Below, in pieces: positions 26,107 through 34,404 of a stretch of 64,000 nt of DNA. How positions within the stretch are numbered: position 1 is the first letter of the stretch; the number at the start of each line of letters is the position of its first letter. Under the pieces are notes generated by a model. The model was not told where the DNA came from and ran no database searches. It worked only from the letters and a program-made list of their open reading frames with translations. Source of the DNA: Pontibacter sp. FD36 (GTDB lineage Bacteria; Bacteroidota; Bacteroidia; Cytophagales; Hymenobacteraceae); assembly GCF_015686655.1 (NCBI RefSeq), contig NZ_JADPMP010000005.1:248001-312000 (forward strand). Direction: 5' to 3'. The position numbers were made by a program, and so were the translations under genes.

Positions 26107-26184
26107 AGGTATAGCCACAAATTTATTCTATGGCATACGGCGATGCTTCGCGCTTTGGTTTCGCGGGAGGCTACAGACACAAAA

Positions 26185-26215
26185 AAAGGAGCAAACCGAT
26201 ATGGCCTGCCCCTTT
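26185..26215 (-). terminator. Terminator of the alpha/beta hydrolase gene
   Basis: Stem AAAGGAGCA (26185-26193) with TGCCCCTTT (26207-26215), one mismatch. On the minus strand it ends in a run of seven T. Confidence 0.7.
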
Positions 26216-26238
26216 CTTGTCCAGGTAGATAGTCCGGG

Positions 26239-27150
26239 TTATTTTACCTTCGCCAGAAAGGTTTTCACATGCTCGTGGAAAAGAGCCGTCTGTTCCTGAT
26301 AAGGGCAATGGCCCGTTGCCATAGGGCGGTAAGTGGCGTTACTGAACTTAAACAGCCGGTAATGTTCAGGCCCTACTGATAAATCATTGTTGCCCGAAAT
26401 GACCAGTACCGGCATTTTAAGCGATGCGCTCTTAATAGTGAAGTCCTGCGTGTATTCCGGAAAGTCCCATACCTTGCTGCCAAAGTCCCAGTTGAGGATG
26501 GTGTCCATCACGGCGTTCATCTGGTCAAACATTTCCTTTTCAGGATACATCATCTTGTACATTACATCCTGCTGGTTCAGCTGATAGGCTACTCCATTGA
26601 GGGCTTCACCGATTGAGCCGCCTGTTTTGCGGAAGTCGGACTCGGGTTTGCCCAGCAGGTGAGCGCCGTTTTTGATGTAACTTTCCAGGGCATCGTTCAG
26701 GTATAGCGTGGAGTTTACGAAAATAGCAGCGCTGACACGCTTCGGGTGTTGGTAAGCATACTCGGTCGCGATAGTGCCACCAAAGGAGTGCGGCATGATC
26801 ATCCATTTGTCGTAACCCAAGTGCTCGCGCAGCTCCTCAAAGTCCTGCACCATGCGGGCCAGTGAGTAGTCTTTGGATTGGGAGCTGGAGGAACGGCCGC
26901 AGCCACGCTGGTCCACGTAGATCATGGTCATGTCCTGTTCCACCACATCGCCGCCCAAGGCATAGAAATACTTAGTCCAGGAGCCGGGGCCGCCGTGGAT
27001 AAAGAGGCAGGGCTTGCCCTCGCCTGCCATGCGCACGTATAGCTGCACACCGTCAGAGGTAGTGAAGTAAAATGACTTGCTGACTGCCTGCGTGATTTGC
27101 GGAAGCACCAAGAGTGTGAGTAGCAGGCAAACAAAGCGTAACTTTATCAT
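26239..27150 (-). CDS. Secreted alpha/beta hydrolase (proline iminopeptidase-like)
   Basis: 303 residues, signal peptide about 1-23. The oxyanion region is FIHGGPGSW; VDQRGCGRSS follows; the nucleophile elbow is HSFGG with S122. The acid and histidine are probably D in SGNNDLSVG and H in TGHCPYQEQ. HGGPG plus DQRGxGxS is the signature of prolyl aminopeptidase-type hydrolases, but many act on other esters or amides. The gene is monocistronic, divergent from arfB. Confidence 0.88.
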   Translation of the reverse strand: MIKLRFVCLLLTLLVLPQITQAVSKSFYFTTSDGVQLYVRMAGEGKPCLFIHGGPGSWTKYFYALGGDVVEQDMTMIYVDQRGCGRSSSSQSKDYSLARMVQDFEELREHLGYDKWMIMPHSFGGTIATEYAYQHPKRVSAAIFVNSTLYLNDALESYIKNGAHLLGKPESDFRKTGGSIGEALNGVAYQLNQQDVMYKMMYPEKEMFDQMNAVMDTILNWDFGSKVWDFPEYTQDFTIKSASLKMPVLVISGNNDLSVGPEHYRLFKFSNATYRPMATGHCPYQEQTALFHEHVKTFLAKVK

Positions 27151-27284
27151 GAAGCCGTATTAGGAGATCAAAAATTTCACAAAAGACGCTCAAAAAGATG
27201 AAAAGACGCATATTTGCGGCATATTATTGGTGAACAGGTATAAAGAGCTGGCTACAAGATTGATTTGGAAGGTATAGCATCGGT

Positions 27285-27701
27285 ATGACAGATATTAGAG
27301 AACGTGACTTTGAGCGGGAGCTGAGCTTTCAGGCTTCGCGCAGTGGGGGAGCCGGCGGGCAAAATGTGAATAAGGTAGCCAGCAAAGTAGAACTGCGCTT
27401 CCATGTGGGCGACTCGGAATTGCTGACGGACGAGGAGAAGGCACTGATACAGGAGAAACTGGGCAGCCGCATCAACAGCGAGGGCGTGCTGCAGGTGGTG
27501 TGCCAGGCAGAGCGCAGTCAGCTGCAGAACAAGGAGCAGTGCATCGAGCGCTTCTATGAGCTGCTCCGGCAGGCACTTACCCGACAGAAAAAGCGGAAAG
27601 CCACCAAGCCCACACGCGCATCTGTGCGCAAACGCCTGGAAGGGAAGCGCCGCCAATCCGACAAAAAAGCCAGTCGCGGTGGTTTTAAAGGCGACTACTA
27701 A
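27285..27701 (+). CDS. arfB: Alternative ribosome-rescue factor, peptidyl-tRNA hydrolase
   Basis: 138 residues. The GGQ loop is at residues 24-26 in SRSGGAGGQNVNK, and the basic C-terminal tail (RKRLEGKRRQSDKKASRGGF) enters the mRNA channel in homologs. ArfB (YaeJ) hydrolyses peptidyl-tRNA on ribosomes stalled on non-stop mRNA. Length and architecture exclude RF1/RF2. The TAA stop is part of a TAAGGTATAGCG motif. Confidence 0.95.
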   Translation: MTDIRERDFERELSFQASRSGGAGGQNVNKVASKVELRFHVGDSELLTDEEKALIQEKLGSRINSEGVLQVVCQAERSQLQNKEQCIERFYELLRQALTRQKKRKATKPTRASVRKRLEGKRRQSDKKASRGGFKGDY

Positions 27702-27905
27702 GGTATAGCGAAGGTCAATTTTCCTACTTAGGTATACAAGTCCGGCCAATGCGGCCGTTTCCATAATTCAGCTCCATTAATGCTACGCTATTGTGGCCAG
27801 GGCTCTTTTCAAAAAAACATCGGCGAGATGGCATTACACTGCCTCACTTGTGCAGAATAGGTAAGATATTTGCAGCGGCAGGATGCAAACTCCGAATACA
27901 ATTTC

Positions 27906-28553
27906 ATGAAGAAGATTTTTATTACGATACTATTGGTGGCGGGTGCGGCTACGGCCAGCCAGGCGCAGAAATACAGAACAGCAGCAGGTATACGACTCGG
28001 TGGCGACCAGTTTGGGGCTACCGTACAGCAGCGCATTGCAGAGAAAACCACACTGGAAGGTATAGCGCTGGTGGGGTCGCGGGAGTACAGCGGCACCTTG
28101 CTTTATCAGCGGCACTGGCCCATGCTAGGCAAGCGCTTCAACTATTACCTGGGCGGCGGCGGCCACATCGGAAATCTGAAAGACCAGGGCGTATTCACTG
28201 GTTTGGATGCCATTGTGGGAGTGGAGTACAAGATAAACGGCTTGCCCATACTGCTCTCAGCCGACGTAAAACCAGCCCTGCACTTCAACCACGAAGACTG
28301 GGTAAACCTGGCCACAGGCATTTCGATCCGATATGTGATCGTGCCGGAGAAGAAAGAGAAAAAGAAGATTTGGCCTTTTGGCAAGCAAGAGGTGGAAGAG
28401 GAGAAATCAGGTTGGCCTTTTGGCAAGAAGAAAGAGCCGGAGCCGCCTAAAAAGAAGGTATGGCCATTTGGAAAGAAAGAGGAGCCTGTTCCTGAGCCTG
28501 AACCCGAGAAGCGCATAGACCTGAACAAGATATTCAAGAAAAAGGAAAATTAG
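27906..28553 (+). CDS. Exported protein with C-terminal WPFGK repeats
   Basis: 215 residues from ATG 27906. Signal peptide KKIFITILLVAGAATASQAQ. Residues 20-145 look like a small outer-membrane-type beta domain (LGGDQFGATVQQRI, YYLGGGGHIGN, AIVGVEYKI). The tail, from about 155, is highly charged (Lys/Glu/Pro) and contains WPFGK three times at spacings of 17-19 residues, then ends KIFKKKEN. No named family for the repeat is known to me. Terminator directly after the gene. Confidence 0.78.
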   Translation: MKKIFITILLVAGAATASQAQKYRTAAGIRLGGDQFGATVQQRIAEKTTLEGIALVGSREYSGTLLYQRHWPMLGKRFNYYLGGGGHIGNLKDQGVFTGLDAIVGVEYKINGLPILLSADVKPALHFNHEDWVNLATGISIRYVIVPEKKEKKKIWPFGKQEVEEEKSGWPFGKKKEPEPPKKKVWPFGKKEEPVPEPEPEKRIDLNKIFKKKEN

Positions 28554-28556
28554 CAA

Positions 28557-28589
28557 CAATCGCCCGACCCCATTCAGGTCGGGCGATTG
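28557..28589 (+). terminator. Terminator after the WPFGK protein gene
   Basis: A perfect 13-bp stem (28557-28569 and 28577-28589), followed by CTGTTTT. Confidence 0.85.
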
Positions 28590-28731
28590 CTGTTTTATAA
28601 GGGCAATGTCTTTCTGTTCGCCCTGTCTGTGCAGGAGCGTAACGGTAATGCAGGAAAAGGCTTTGTAAATGCTGGGCCTAGGTATAAGCTTTGTTATACG
28701 GTTTGGCAAAGGCCCTGAAAAAGGTGCGGTA

Positions 28732-28896
28732 CTACAGCATGGCCACGGGCTGAGAAGCAGGAGCTTCAGTGCTGTAAAGCAATGTGAGGCGCTCCTGTTG
28801 CAAGCGATCAGCCAGCAGCACACGCTCGTCAACGGTTTTTTTCAAGGCGAAGCCAAAGGCGGCTACCAGGGCTAACAAAAGAATGATGATTTTCAT
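28732..28896 (-). CDS. Tandem small exported protein 1 (54 residues)
   Basis: A frame of 54 codons starting ATG 28896. The N-terminus MKIIILLLALVAAFGFALKK is nearly the same as in the next two genes. The body is helical and charged (DERVLLADRLQQERL); the C-terminal YPNLLPEV motif of its paralogs is missing. It is the last of three tandem copies whose starts are exactly 229 bp apart. A signal-peptide or membrane anchor is likely. Function unknown. Confidence 0.68.
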   Translation of the reverse strand: MKIIILLLALVAAFGFALKKTVDERVLLADRLQQERLTLLYSTEAPASQPVAML

Positions 28897-28948
28897 GGTT
28901 TTATTTAGTACTAATGGCGGAGTTAGGAAACAGGTATAATCAGGTACG

Positions 28949-29125
28949 CTACTTTATCAGGGAGTCACGCGAAATGGTAATCACTACCTCAGGAAGCAGG
29001 TTAGGATAACGCTCCAGCTCCTTGAGTTCCTGGCGGTGCTTCATTTCTTTCAAGTCGCTGGTAGTTTTTTTGCCAGCAGCGCCGAAGGCGGCTGTAAGTC
29101 CAAACAAAAGAATTAGGATTTTCAT
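28949..29125 (-). CDS. Tandem small exported protein 2 (58 residues)
   Basis: 58 codons from ATG 29125. MKILILLFGLTAAFGAAGKK, then a charged helix (DLKEMKHRQELKELERY) and PNLLPEVVITISRDSLIK. It shares the opening, the length and the YPNLLPEV(V/L)I motif with protein 3. Conservation at both ends with a variable middle argues that this is translated. Function unknown; perhaps anchored in the inner membrane or secreted. Confidence 0.72.
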   Translation of the reverse strand: MKILILLFGLTAAFGAAGKKTTSDLKEMKHRQELKELERYPNLLPEVVITISRDSLIK

Positions 29126-29177
29126 AGTAATTCAGGTTAAGATGATGGTGTATGTTGGGTTGAGATCTGTCAAGATG

Positions 29178-29354
29178 TTAGGCCTTTGGTGCTACGATCA
29201 GCACTTCTGGCAACAGGTTAGGGTAGCTGCGTAGCTCTTTTTGCTCTTGCTGCAGTTTGTACTTAGCGGCTGTTACTCTGATATCGTCTGCTTTCTTTTT
29301 GCAGGTGGCTCCGAAGCCGAGTACTATGGCGAATAATAAGATGATGATTTTCAT
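29178..29354 (-). CDS. Tandem small exported protein 3 (58 residues)
   Basis: 58 codons from ATG 29354. MKIIILLFAIVLGFGATCKK, then ADDIRVTAAKYKLQQEQKEL and YPNLLPEVLIVAPKA. The cysteine at 18 after a hydrophobic stretch could be a lipobox-like site (GATC), though it is weak and absent in the two paralogs. It is the first gene of the three on the minus strand, so the promoter should lie in 29355-29450. Confidence 0.72.
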   Translation of the reverse strand: MKIIILLFAIVLGFGATCKKKADDIRVTAAKYKLQQEQKELRSYPNLLPEVLIVAPKA

Positions 29355-29697
29355 AATAGTTGATATTTAAAAGGTTTTTCGTTTCATGTTGTAAGTACTT
29401 AATAGATAGAGGAGTTAGGTAAAAGGTTGCTTGGTGTTCCTAAATTTTTTTTTATTTCTGATTAGCATATTACATTTTATGTGCCAATCGGATAAAACGC
29501 TGATAATAAGCAGTTTATGAATTTAGATTAATGGTTTGTCTACTTAAATCGTCCAATAGCGTACAGGTGTTTGTTCGAAAACGAACAGGATTTTAACAGA
29601 CTGTCGTGCTGTTCAGATCTTTTCGGGCACTCAATTGTAAAGTATACAGGCGTTTATCGTGAAGAGAACGTGAAAAATCAAGCAAACAGGAGCACTT
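29355..29697. other. Divergent spacer upstream of the small-gene array and cyanophycinase
   Basis: 343 bp, AT-rich, no gene. AGTACTTAAT...GGAGTTAGG (29394-29421) resembles AGTACTAAT...GGAGTTAGG upstream of small gene 1 (28907-28928), a remnant of the duplication. TGTTCG-AAAA-CGAACA (29572-29587) is a perfect inverted repeat 111 bp before cyanophycinase. Confidence 0.6.
29572..29587. promoter_or_regulatory. Inverted repeat TGTTCG-N4-CGAACA, possible operator
   Basis: A 6-bp perfect dyad with a 4-bp A spacer. It has the reverse half-site order of the Gram-positive LexA box (CGAAC...GTTCG), so I do not assign it to LexA. Confidence 0.35.
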
Positions 29698-30543
29698 ATG
29701 TATAAAGGCACTTTAATAGCGCTCGGAGGTGGGTATGATGATGACTTAATTAAGTTGATCAGGTCTGAGATATGTCCGATACATTCCCGTATCGAAGTAA
29801 TAGCAACTGCTACCAGTGATCCAGAAGAGTCTGGTAAGGCGTACAAAGAAGCCTTTGAAGAGCTAGGCTGTGACTGCGTGCAGTTCATGCTCATCGACGA
29901 AAACCACGCCGCTGACCAGCCAGAGTATATCAGCCGCATTCAGCAGGCTGACGTTATCTTCTTTACGGGAGGGGACCAGGTTCGTTTAATTGAGTTTCTG
30001 AACGGAACACAGCTGCTCGAGATCATGCGTCGCCGTTATCACCAAGAGCCCATCATCATAGCCGGCACCAGCGCAGGGGCCGCCATCATGTCAGACCGTA
30101 TGATCTACGATGGCTACGGTCACTACTCGCTTATCAAAGGAGAGATGAAAACCACGATCGGCTTCGGGTTTATCAGCCATGTGTACATCGACACGCACTT
30201 TGTGGAGCGTGGCCGCTTTGGGCGACTAGCCCATGCTGTGGCGCACGATCCGGCATATGTTGGCGTGGGTTTGAGCGAGGAAACGGGTATTATTATCAAA
30301 GAGGGGAATAAAATAGAAGTGTTCGGCACGGGAGTCGTGACAATCATTGACGCCAGCAAGATCCGGTTCACTAACACAAGGCAGGTGTCAGAAAACCAGC
30401 CCATTGCCGTAGAGCACCTGATCATGCACATGCTGGTAGAGGGATACCGCTACTGCCTGAAGGAGCACCTTTTTCAGCCTGTGGAGCAGCATCTGCCAAG
30501 CCCCGCCCAGGAGGCCAGCGATGCTACTGCCAGCATGGCCTAA
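29698..30543 (+). CDS. cphB: Cyanophycinase (S51 peptidase)
   Basis: 281 residues. GTLIALGGG at the start, FFTGGDQVRL, and the nucleophile elbow GTSAGA with S125 match peptidase family S51, cyanophycinase type. It would release beta-Asp-Arg dipeptides from cyanophycin in the cytoplasm (no signal peptide). No cyanophycin synthetase or isoaspartyl dipeptidase is seen nearby. The C-terminal tail (about 30 residues, Ala/Ser/Pro) is extra. The stop overlaps that of the convergent oxidoreductase by 4 bp. Confidence 0.92.
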   Translation: MYKGTLIALGGGYDDDLIKLIRSEICPIHSRIEVIATATSDPEESGKAYKEAFEELGCDCVQFMLIDENHAADQPEYISRIQQADVIFFTGGDQVRLIEFLNGTQLLEIMRRRYHQEPIIIAGTSAGAAIMSDRMIYDGYGHYSLIKGEMKTTIGFGFISHVYIDTHFVERGRFGRLAHAVAHDPAYVGVGLSEETGIIIKEGNKIEVFGTGVVTIIDASKIRFTNTRQVSENQPIAVEHLIMHMLVEGYRYCLKEHLFQPVEQHLPSPAQEASDATASMA

Positions 30544-31448
30544 GGTTTTACTCTGTCTTCCTGCTGCAACTCCATGTTGATGGCCACCCCGGCTTTGGCG
30601 CCTTCGGCGGCGGCCACAATCACCAGTTGCATATCACGGGCCGCATCACCGGCCACATAAAGGCCCGGAATGTTGGCTTGCTGGAGACGACGTGTCTTGA
30701 TGACGCCTTTGCCGGTAAATTCACAGCCCAACTGCCGGCCGATATCCGACTGCTGACTGGTTTCGCCCGAAAAGAAGAGCGCCCCCTGTTGCTTCGACTC
30801 GCCGCTCTGCAAAACAATTCGCTGTAGTATGCCGTCATCGCCCTCTAAGTGGGTAATAGCTTCCGTGCATACCTTTACCCCGTTTAGGTTAAGCAATTCC
30901 ATGTCTTTGTTGTTTAGTTTCTGGGTGCCGTCGGTATACAAGGTCACATCGTCACTCCAGTTTTTCATGGCCAGGGCCTGGCCTATGCCGCTGCGGTCTT
31001 TTCCGTATACAGCTATGGCTTTGTCACGATTTTCCCAGCCGTCGCAGTATGGGCAGTGGTGCACACTTTTACCATAAAGTTCTTCTATACCTTCCACTTT
31101 AGGTAGAGCATCTCTGAGGCCGGTAGCCAGCAGCATCTTGCGTGAGTGGTACACATTTTCGTCCTCGTCGTCTACTACATACTGGCCTTTGCTATAGGTA
31201 GCTGTTTTCACGGCACGGTCTATTATCTGCACGCCGTATTTTACTAGTTCTTCGCGTCCCTTCTTTATAAAATCACGCGGGTTCACCCCGTCACTGGACA
31301 AAAAGCCATTCATGCTGGTGGCCCAGCGATTGCGGGGCTTGCCACTGTCAAACAAGAGCACCTTGCGGCGCGAACGTCCCAGTATCATGGCAGCATTCAG
31401 ACCAGCAGGCCCTCCTCCAATTATAATCACGTCGTATTGTTCCTTCAT
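30540..31448 (-). CDS. Thioredoxin-reductase-like NAD(P)/FAD oxidoreductase
   Basis: 302 residues. FAD-binding VIIIGGGPAGLNAAMIL at 8-24, redox-active pair in HHCPYCDG (C132, C135), and the C-terminal FAD motif GLYVAGDAARDMQLV. The size and the CxxC in the pyridine-nucleotide domain fit the TrxB class. No thioredoxin gene is adjacent, so the partner is unknown. It overlaps the convergent cyanophycinase gene by 4 bp, with no room for a terminator between them. Confidence 0.92.
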   Translation of the reverse strand: MKEQYDVIIIGGGPAGLNAAMILGRSRRKVLLFDSGKPRNRWATSMNGFLSSDGVNPRDFIKKGREELVKYGVQIIDRAVKTATYSKGQYVVDDEDENVYHSRKMLLATGLRDALPKVEGIEELYGKSVHHCPYCDGWENRDKAIAVYGKDRSGIGQALAMKNWSDDVTLYTDGTQKLNNKDMELLNLNGVKVCTEAITHLEGDDGILQRIVLQSGESKQQGALFFSGETSQQSDIGRQLGCEFTGKGVIKTRRLQQANIPGLYVAGDAARDMQLVIVAAAEGAKAGVAINMELQQEDRVKP

Positions 31449-31632
31449 TTGGGTTTTAAGTTGAGACTCTATAAACGCAGAATCCCTATCTGGGATAGCT
31501 TTCGCATCAAAAAAACTGCTTTTAGGAAGCTTTGTTCAGAGCAGTCCGGAAGGAACAGATAATTTTTCGACCAAAAACTGATTTTATTTGAAAAAAGGTG
31601 GTACATGTGCTTTAGGAAGTATGAATGTTTTA

Positions 31633-31640
31633 TATATTTG
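31633..31640 (+). promoter_or_regulatory. -7 box of the FadL-like gene
   Basis: TATATTTG, exact match to TAnnTTTG, 42 bp before the ATG. A weak -33 candidate CTTTAG lies about 18 bp upstream. Confidence 0.55.
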
Positions 31641-31682
31641 TTTTACCTTATTAACACCCTATATTTAAACAAGTCGCATTTT

Positions 31683-32921
31683 ATGAAAAGCAAAATCTTA
31701 GCCTTATTAGGTAGCGCCCTGCTCACAGGTACGGCCATGGCTGGCGGATACCAGGTAAACCTGGCGAGCCAGCGCCAGATCGGTATGGGCCACACGGGTA
31801 CAGGCCTTCTGACAGGTACGTCCAGCATCTTCTTTAACCCTGGAGCCATGAGCCACATCGGCTACAGTGGCGTGACGATAGGCGGCAGTGCGCTTGTCTC
31901 CAGAATCGCTTATTCTGCTCCTGAGTCTGGAGGTGTTACGGCTCGTACAGATAACCCACTGGGTACTCCCTTCCAGGTATATGGCGTGTACAACATAAAT
32001 GAGAAATTCTCTGCCGGCCTTGGTGTATACACTCCCTTTGGCAGCACCGTGAACTGGGGCGATGAGTGGAGCGGCCGTTATGGATTGAACCAGCTGAAAC
32101 TGCAGGCTATTTATGTGCAGCCGACTATTAGCTATGCTATTACAGACAAGCTGGGTATAGGTGTAGGTCTTTCGTATGTAATTGGAAGTGTAAACCTGCA
32201 GCGTTCGCTGCCTGTGCAGAGCCAGGACGGCACTGAAGGCGGTATTGAACTGGATGGCAGCGCTGAGTCGGCATTTGGCTTCAACGCAGGTATCTTCTTC
32301 CAGCCAACTGAGAAACTCTCTATCGGTGTGAACTACCGCTCCAAAGTAGACCTGAGTGTAGAAGGTGGCGATGTAATGTTCAGTAACATTCCAGCGGCTG
32401 CACGCGGCAACTTCCCTGATGGCACGACTTTCAACGCGGAACTTCCAATGCCTTCAACACTTTCAGTGGGTATAGGCTTCAAGCCGAACGAGCGCCTGAC
32501 ATTAGCTGCTGATGTGAGCCATGTAGGCTGGGATGCTTACGAGAAGCTACGCTTCGACTTTAGCCAGAACGTGGGTGGCAGTCCTTTCTCAGAGGCCGGC
32601 CGTAATTACGAGAACGCTTTCATCTATCGCATTGGTGGTGAGTACATGGTGAATGACGCCTTGGCCCTTCGTGCCGGTGCTTACCTTGACAAGACGCCTG
32701 TACAGGACGGCTACCTGACACCAGAAACGCCGGATTCAGACTCACGCGGTCTTTCTGCAGGTATAGGCTATTCCGTTTCTGAAAACTTCAGCATCGACGC
32801 TTCTTTCCTTTATATCAACAGAAAAGAGAGAACTGATGCTGCTAACCTGTCTGGTGGTGTACCAGGCACTTTCAAGGCTGTGGCCTACATCCCTGGCATT
32901 GGTCTTAACTTCAAATTCTAA
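31683..32921 (+). CDS. OmpP1/FadL-family outer-membrane transporter
   Basis: 412 residues from ATG 31683, signal peptide KSKILALLGSALLTGTAMA. The mature N-terminus GGYQVNLASQRQIGMGHTG and SSIFFNPGAMSHI form the FadL hatch signature. The C-terminus ends in a beta strand finishing LNFKF. FadL proteins let hydrophobic compounds (fatty acids, aromatics) cross the outer membrane. The gene is 18 bp upstream of an SGNH lipoprotein, which suggests that esters are cut outside and the acyl part is taken up; this pairing is inference. Confidence 0.92.
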   Translation: MKSKILALLGSALLTGTAMAGGYQVNLASQRQIGMGHTGTGLLTGTSSIFFNPGAMSHIGYSGVTIGGSALVSRIAYSAPESGGVTARTDNPLGTPFQVYGVYNINEKFSAGLGVYTPFGSTVNWGDEWSGRYGLNQLKLQAIYVQPTISYAITDKLGIGVGLSYVIGSVNLQRSLPVQSQDGTEGGIELDGSAESAFGFNAGIFFQPTEKLSIGVNYRSKVDLSVEGGDVMFSNIPAAARGNFPDGTTFNAELPMPSTLSVGIGFKPNERLTLAADVSHVGWDAYEKLRFDFSQNVGGSPFSEAGRNYENAFIYRIGGEYMVNDALALRAGAYLDKTPVQDGYLTPETPDSDSRGLSAGIGYSVSENFSIDASFLYINRKERTDAANLSGGVPGTFKAVAYIPGIGLNFKF

Positions 32922-32939
32922 TTTTCTTCATTTAAGTAT

Positions 32940-34301
32940 ATGAAAAAGTTTTTCTTTAAATCGAGTGCGCTTGCCTTGATGGCGGGTGTATTCTTAACAA
33001 GCTGCGATCCAGATATTGATACCCCTGCAGCCAGTTCAGGCGAAGCAGATTTTAGTACTTATGTTGCTTTAGGTAACTCTTTGACTGCAGGTTTTCAAGA
33101 TGGAGCTTTGTACCGTGAGGGTCAATTAAACTCGTACCCTGCCATACTAGCTGAACAATTTAGAAATGTAGGAGGAGGGGAGTTTAACCAGCCATTATTT
33201 GCTGAAGGTGTGAGTGCAGGTTCGCCGAGAATGATTGCACCAAATACATTTGTTGTACCTCCTCGATTAGTTTTAGGACCATCAACAGACTGCAGAAATG
33301 AGACATCCATTGGTCCAGTTCTATCAGGTCCAGTTGGGAACTTAACTGTATTTGCCCCATTAACTGGGTCTACAAAGTACAATAACCTAGGTGTGCCTGG
33401 GGCAAGATCTTTTCATCTACCAGCTAATGGTTATGGGAGTGCAGCAGGTAATCCATTCTTTGCAAGATTTGCAACGTCAGCAACAACAAGTGTGCTTGCG
33501 GATGCAATGGCTCAAAACCCTACTTTCTTTACCCTTTGGATTGGCAACAATGATGTGTTAGGCTATGCAACTGCTGGTGGGGTAGACGACCAGATTACAC
33601 CAGAGGCAACATTTGAAGGTTCAATTAAAGCAACGCTTGCCCAGCTGACAAGCAATGGTGCTAAAGGAGTAGTAGGAAATATCCCTGATGTTTCAAAAAT
33701 TCCATTCTTCACAACAGTGCCTTATAATGGCTTAGTCTTAAACGCTGCACAAGCACAAGGCTTAACTGCTGCTTATAAGCCTCTAAATGATGCTTATAAA
33801 CAAGCAGGTATTCCTTACGAACTTAAGTTTGCTGAAGGCCCCAACCCATTTGTGATTAAGGAAAATGGTGTAGTCCGACAGCTTAAAGCAGGAGAGTATG
33901 TAGCACTTACCATTCCCCAAGATTCGTTAAAGTGTTTTGGATTAGGTTCTCAACTTCCTATTGCTGATAAACATATATTGTCTGAGGAAGAGGTTCTGAA
34001 CGTAAGAAATGCTACGACGAGCTTTAATAATATATTAAAAGCTGAGGCGGATAGGTTAGGATTAGGATATGCTGACTTCAATACATATTTGAATAAGCTA
34101 TCAGATGGTTTTTCTCAGAACGGTGTAAACTATAACTCGGTACTTGTTACTGGTAATGCATTTAGCTTAGATGGTATTCACTTTACGCCTAGAGGGGCAG
34201 CGTTGGTAGCGAATGAGTTTATTAGAGTCATTAATGACAAATACAATGCTCGTATTCCTAAGGTTGACGAAACGCAGTACCGTACTGTACGACTCCCATA
34301 A
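32940..34301 (+). CDS. SGNH/GDSL-family esterase lipoprotein (1)
   Basis: 453 residues. Lipobox FLTSC with C22. Block I is VALGNSLTAGF (S47), block III LWIGNNDVLGYA, block V DGIHFTPRG (D411, H414), so the catalytic set is complete. Likely a surface or periplasmic lipase/esterase. 18 bp after the FadL gene. Base composition is more AT-rich than in FadL. It is homologous along its whole length to the next gene, with the same 39 residues after the catalytic His. Confidence 0.9.
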   Translation: MKKFFFKSSALALMAGVFLTSCDPDIDTPAASSGEADFSTYVALGNSLTAGFQDGALYREGQLNSYPAILAEQFRNVGGGEFNQPLFAEGVSAGSPRMIAPNTFVVPPRLVLGPSTDCRNETSIGPVLSGPVGNLTVFAPLTGSTKYNNLGVPGARSFHLPANGYGSAAGNPFFARFATSATTSVLADAMAQNPTFFTLWIGNNDVLGYATAGGVDDQITPEATFEGSIKATLAQLTSNGAKGVVGNIPDVSKIPFFTTVPYNGLVLNAAQAQGLTAAYKPLNDAYKQAGIPYELKFAEGPNPFVIKENGVVRQLKAGEYVALTIPQDSLKCFGLGSQLPIADKHILSEEEVLNVRNATTSFNNILKAEADRLGLGYADFNTYLNKLSDGFSQNGVNYNSVLVTGNAFSLDGIHFTPRGAALVANEFIRVINDKYNARIPKVDETQYRTVRLP

Positions 34302-34313
34302 ATCATTGACTTG

Positions 34314-34368
34314 GGATTTGCATAAAAAAAGCGCACCATTAATTGGTGCGCTTTTTTTATGCAAATCC
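34314..34368 (+). terminator. Very long perfect-stem terminator
   Basis: Two 25-bp perfectly complementary arms (34314-34338 and 34344-34368) with a 5-nt loop, containing GCGCACCA and a run of seven A/T. Much longer than the others in the window. Confidence 0.9.
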
Positions 34369-34404
34369 TAATATTTATACATATATATTACTAAATATAC
34401 AGAC

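Noticed and set aside
29572..29587. LexA/SOS box
   Set aside because: Half-sites are in the reverse order of the Gram-positive LexA consensus, and no SOS gene is next to it.
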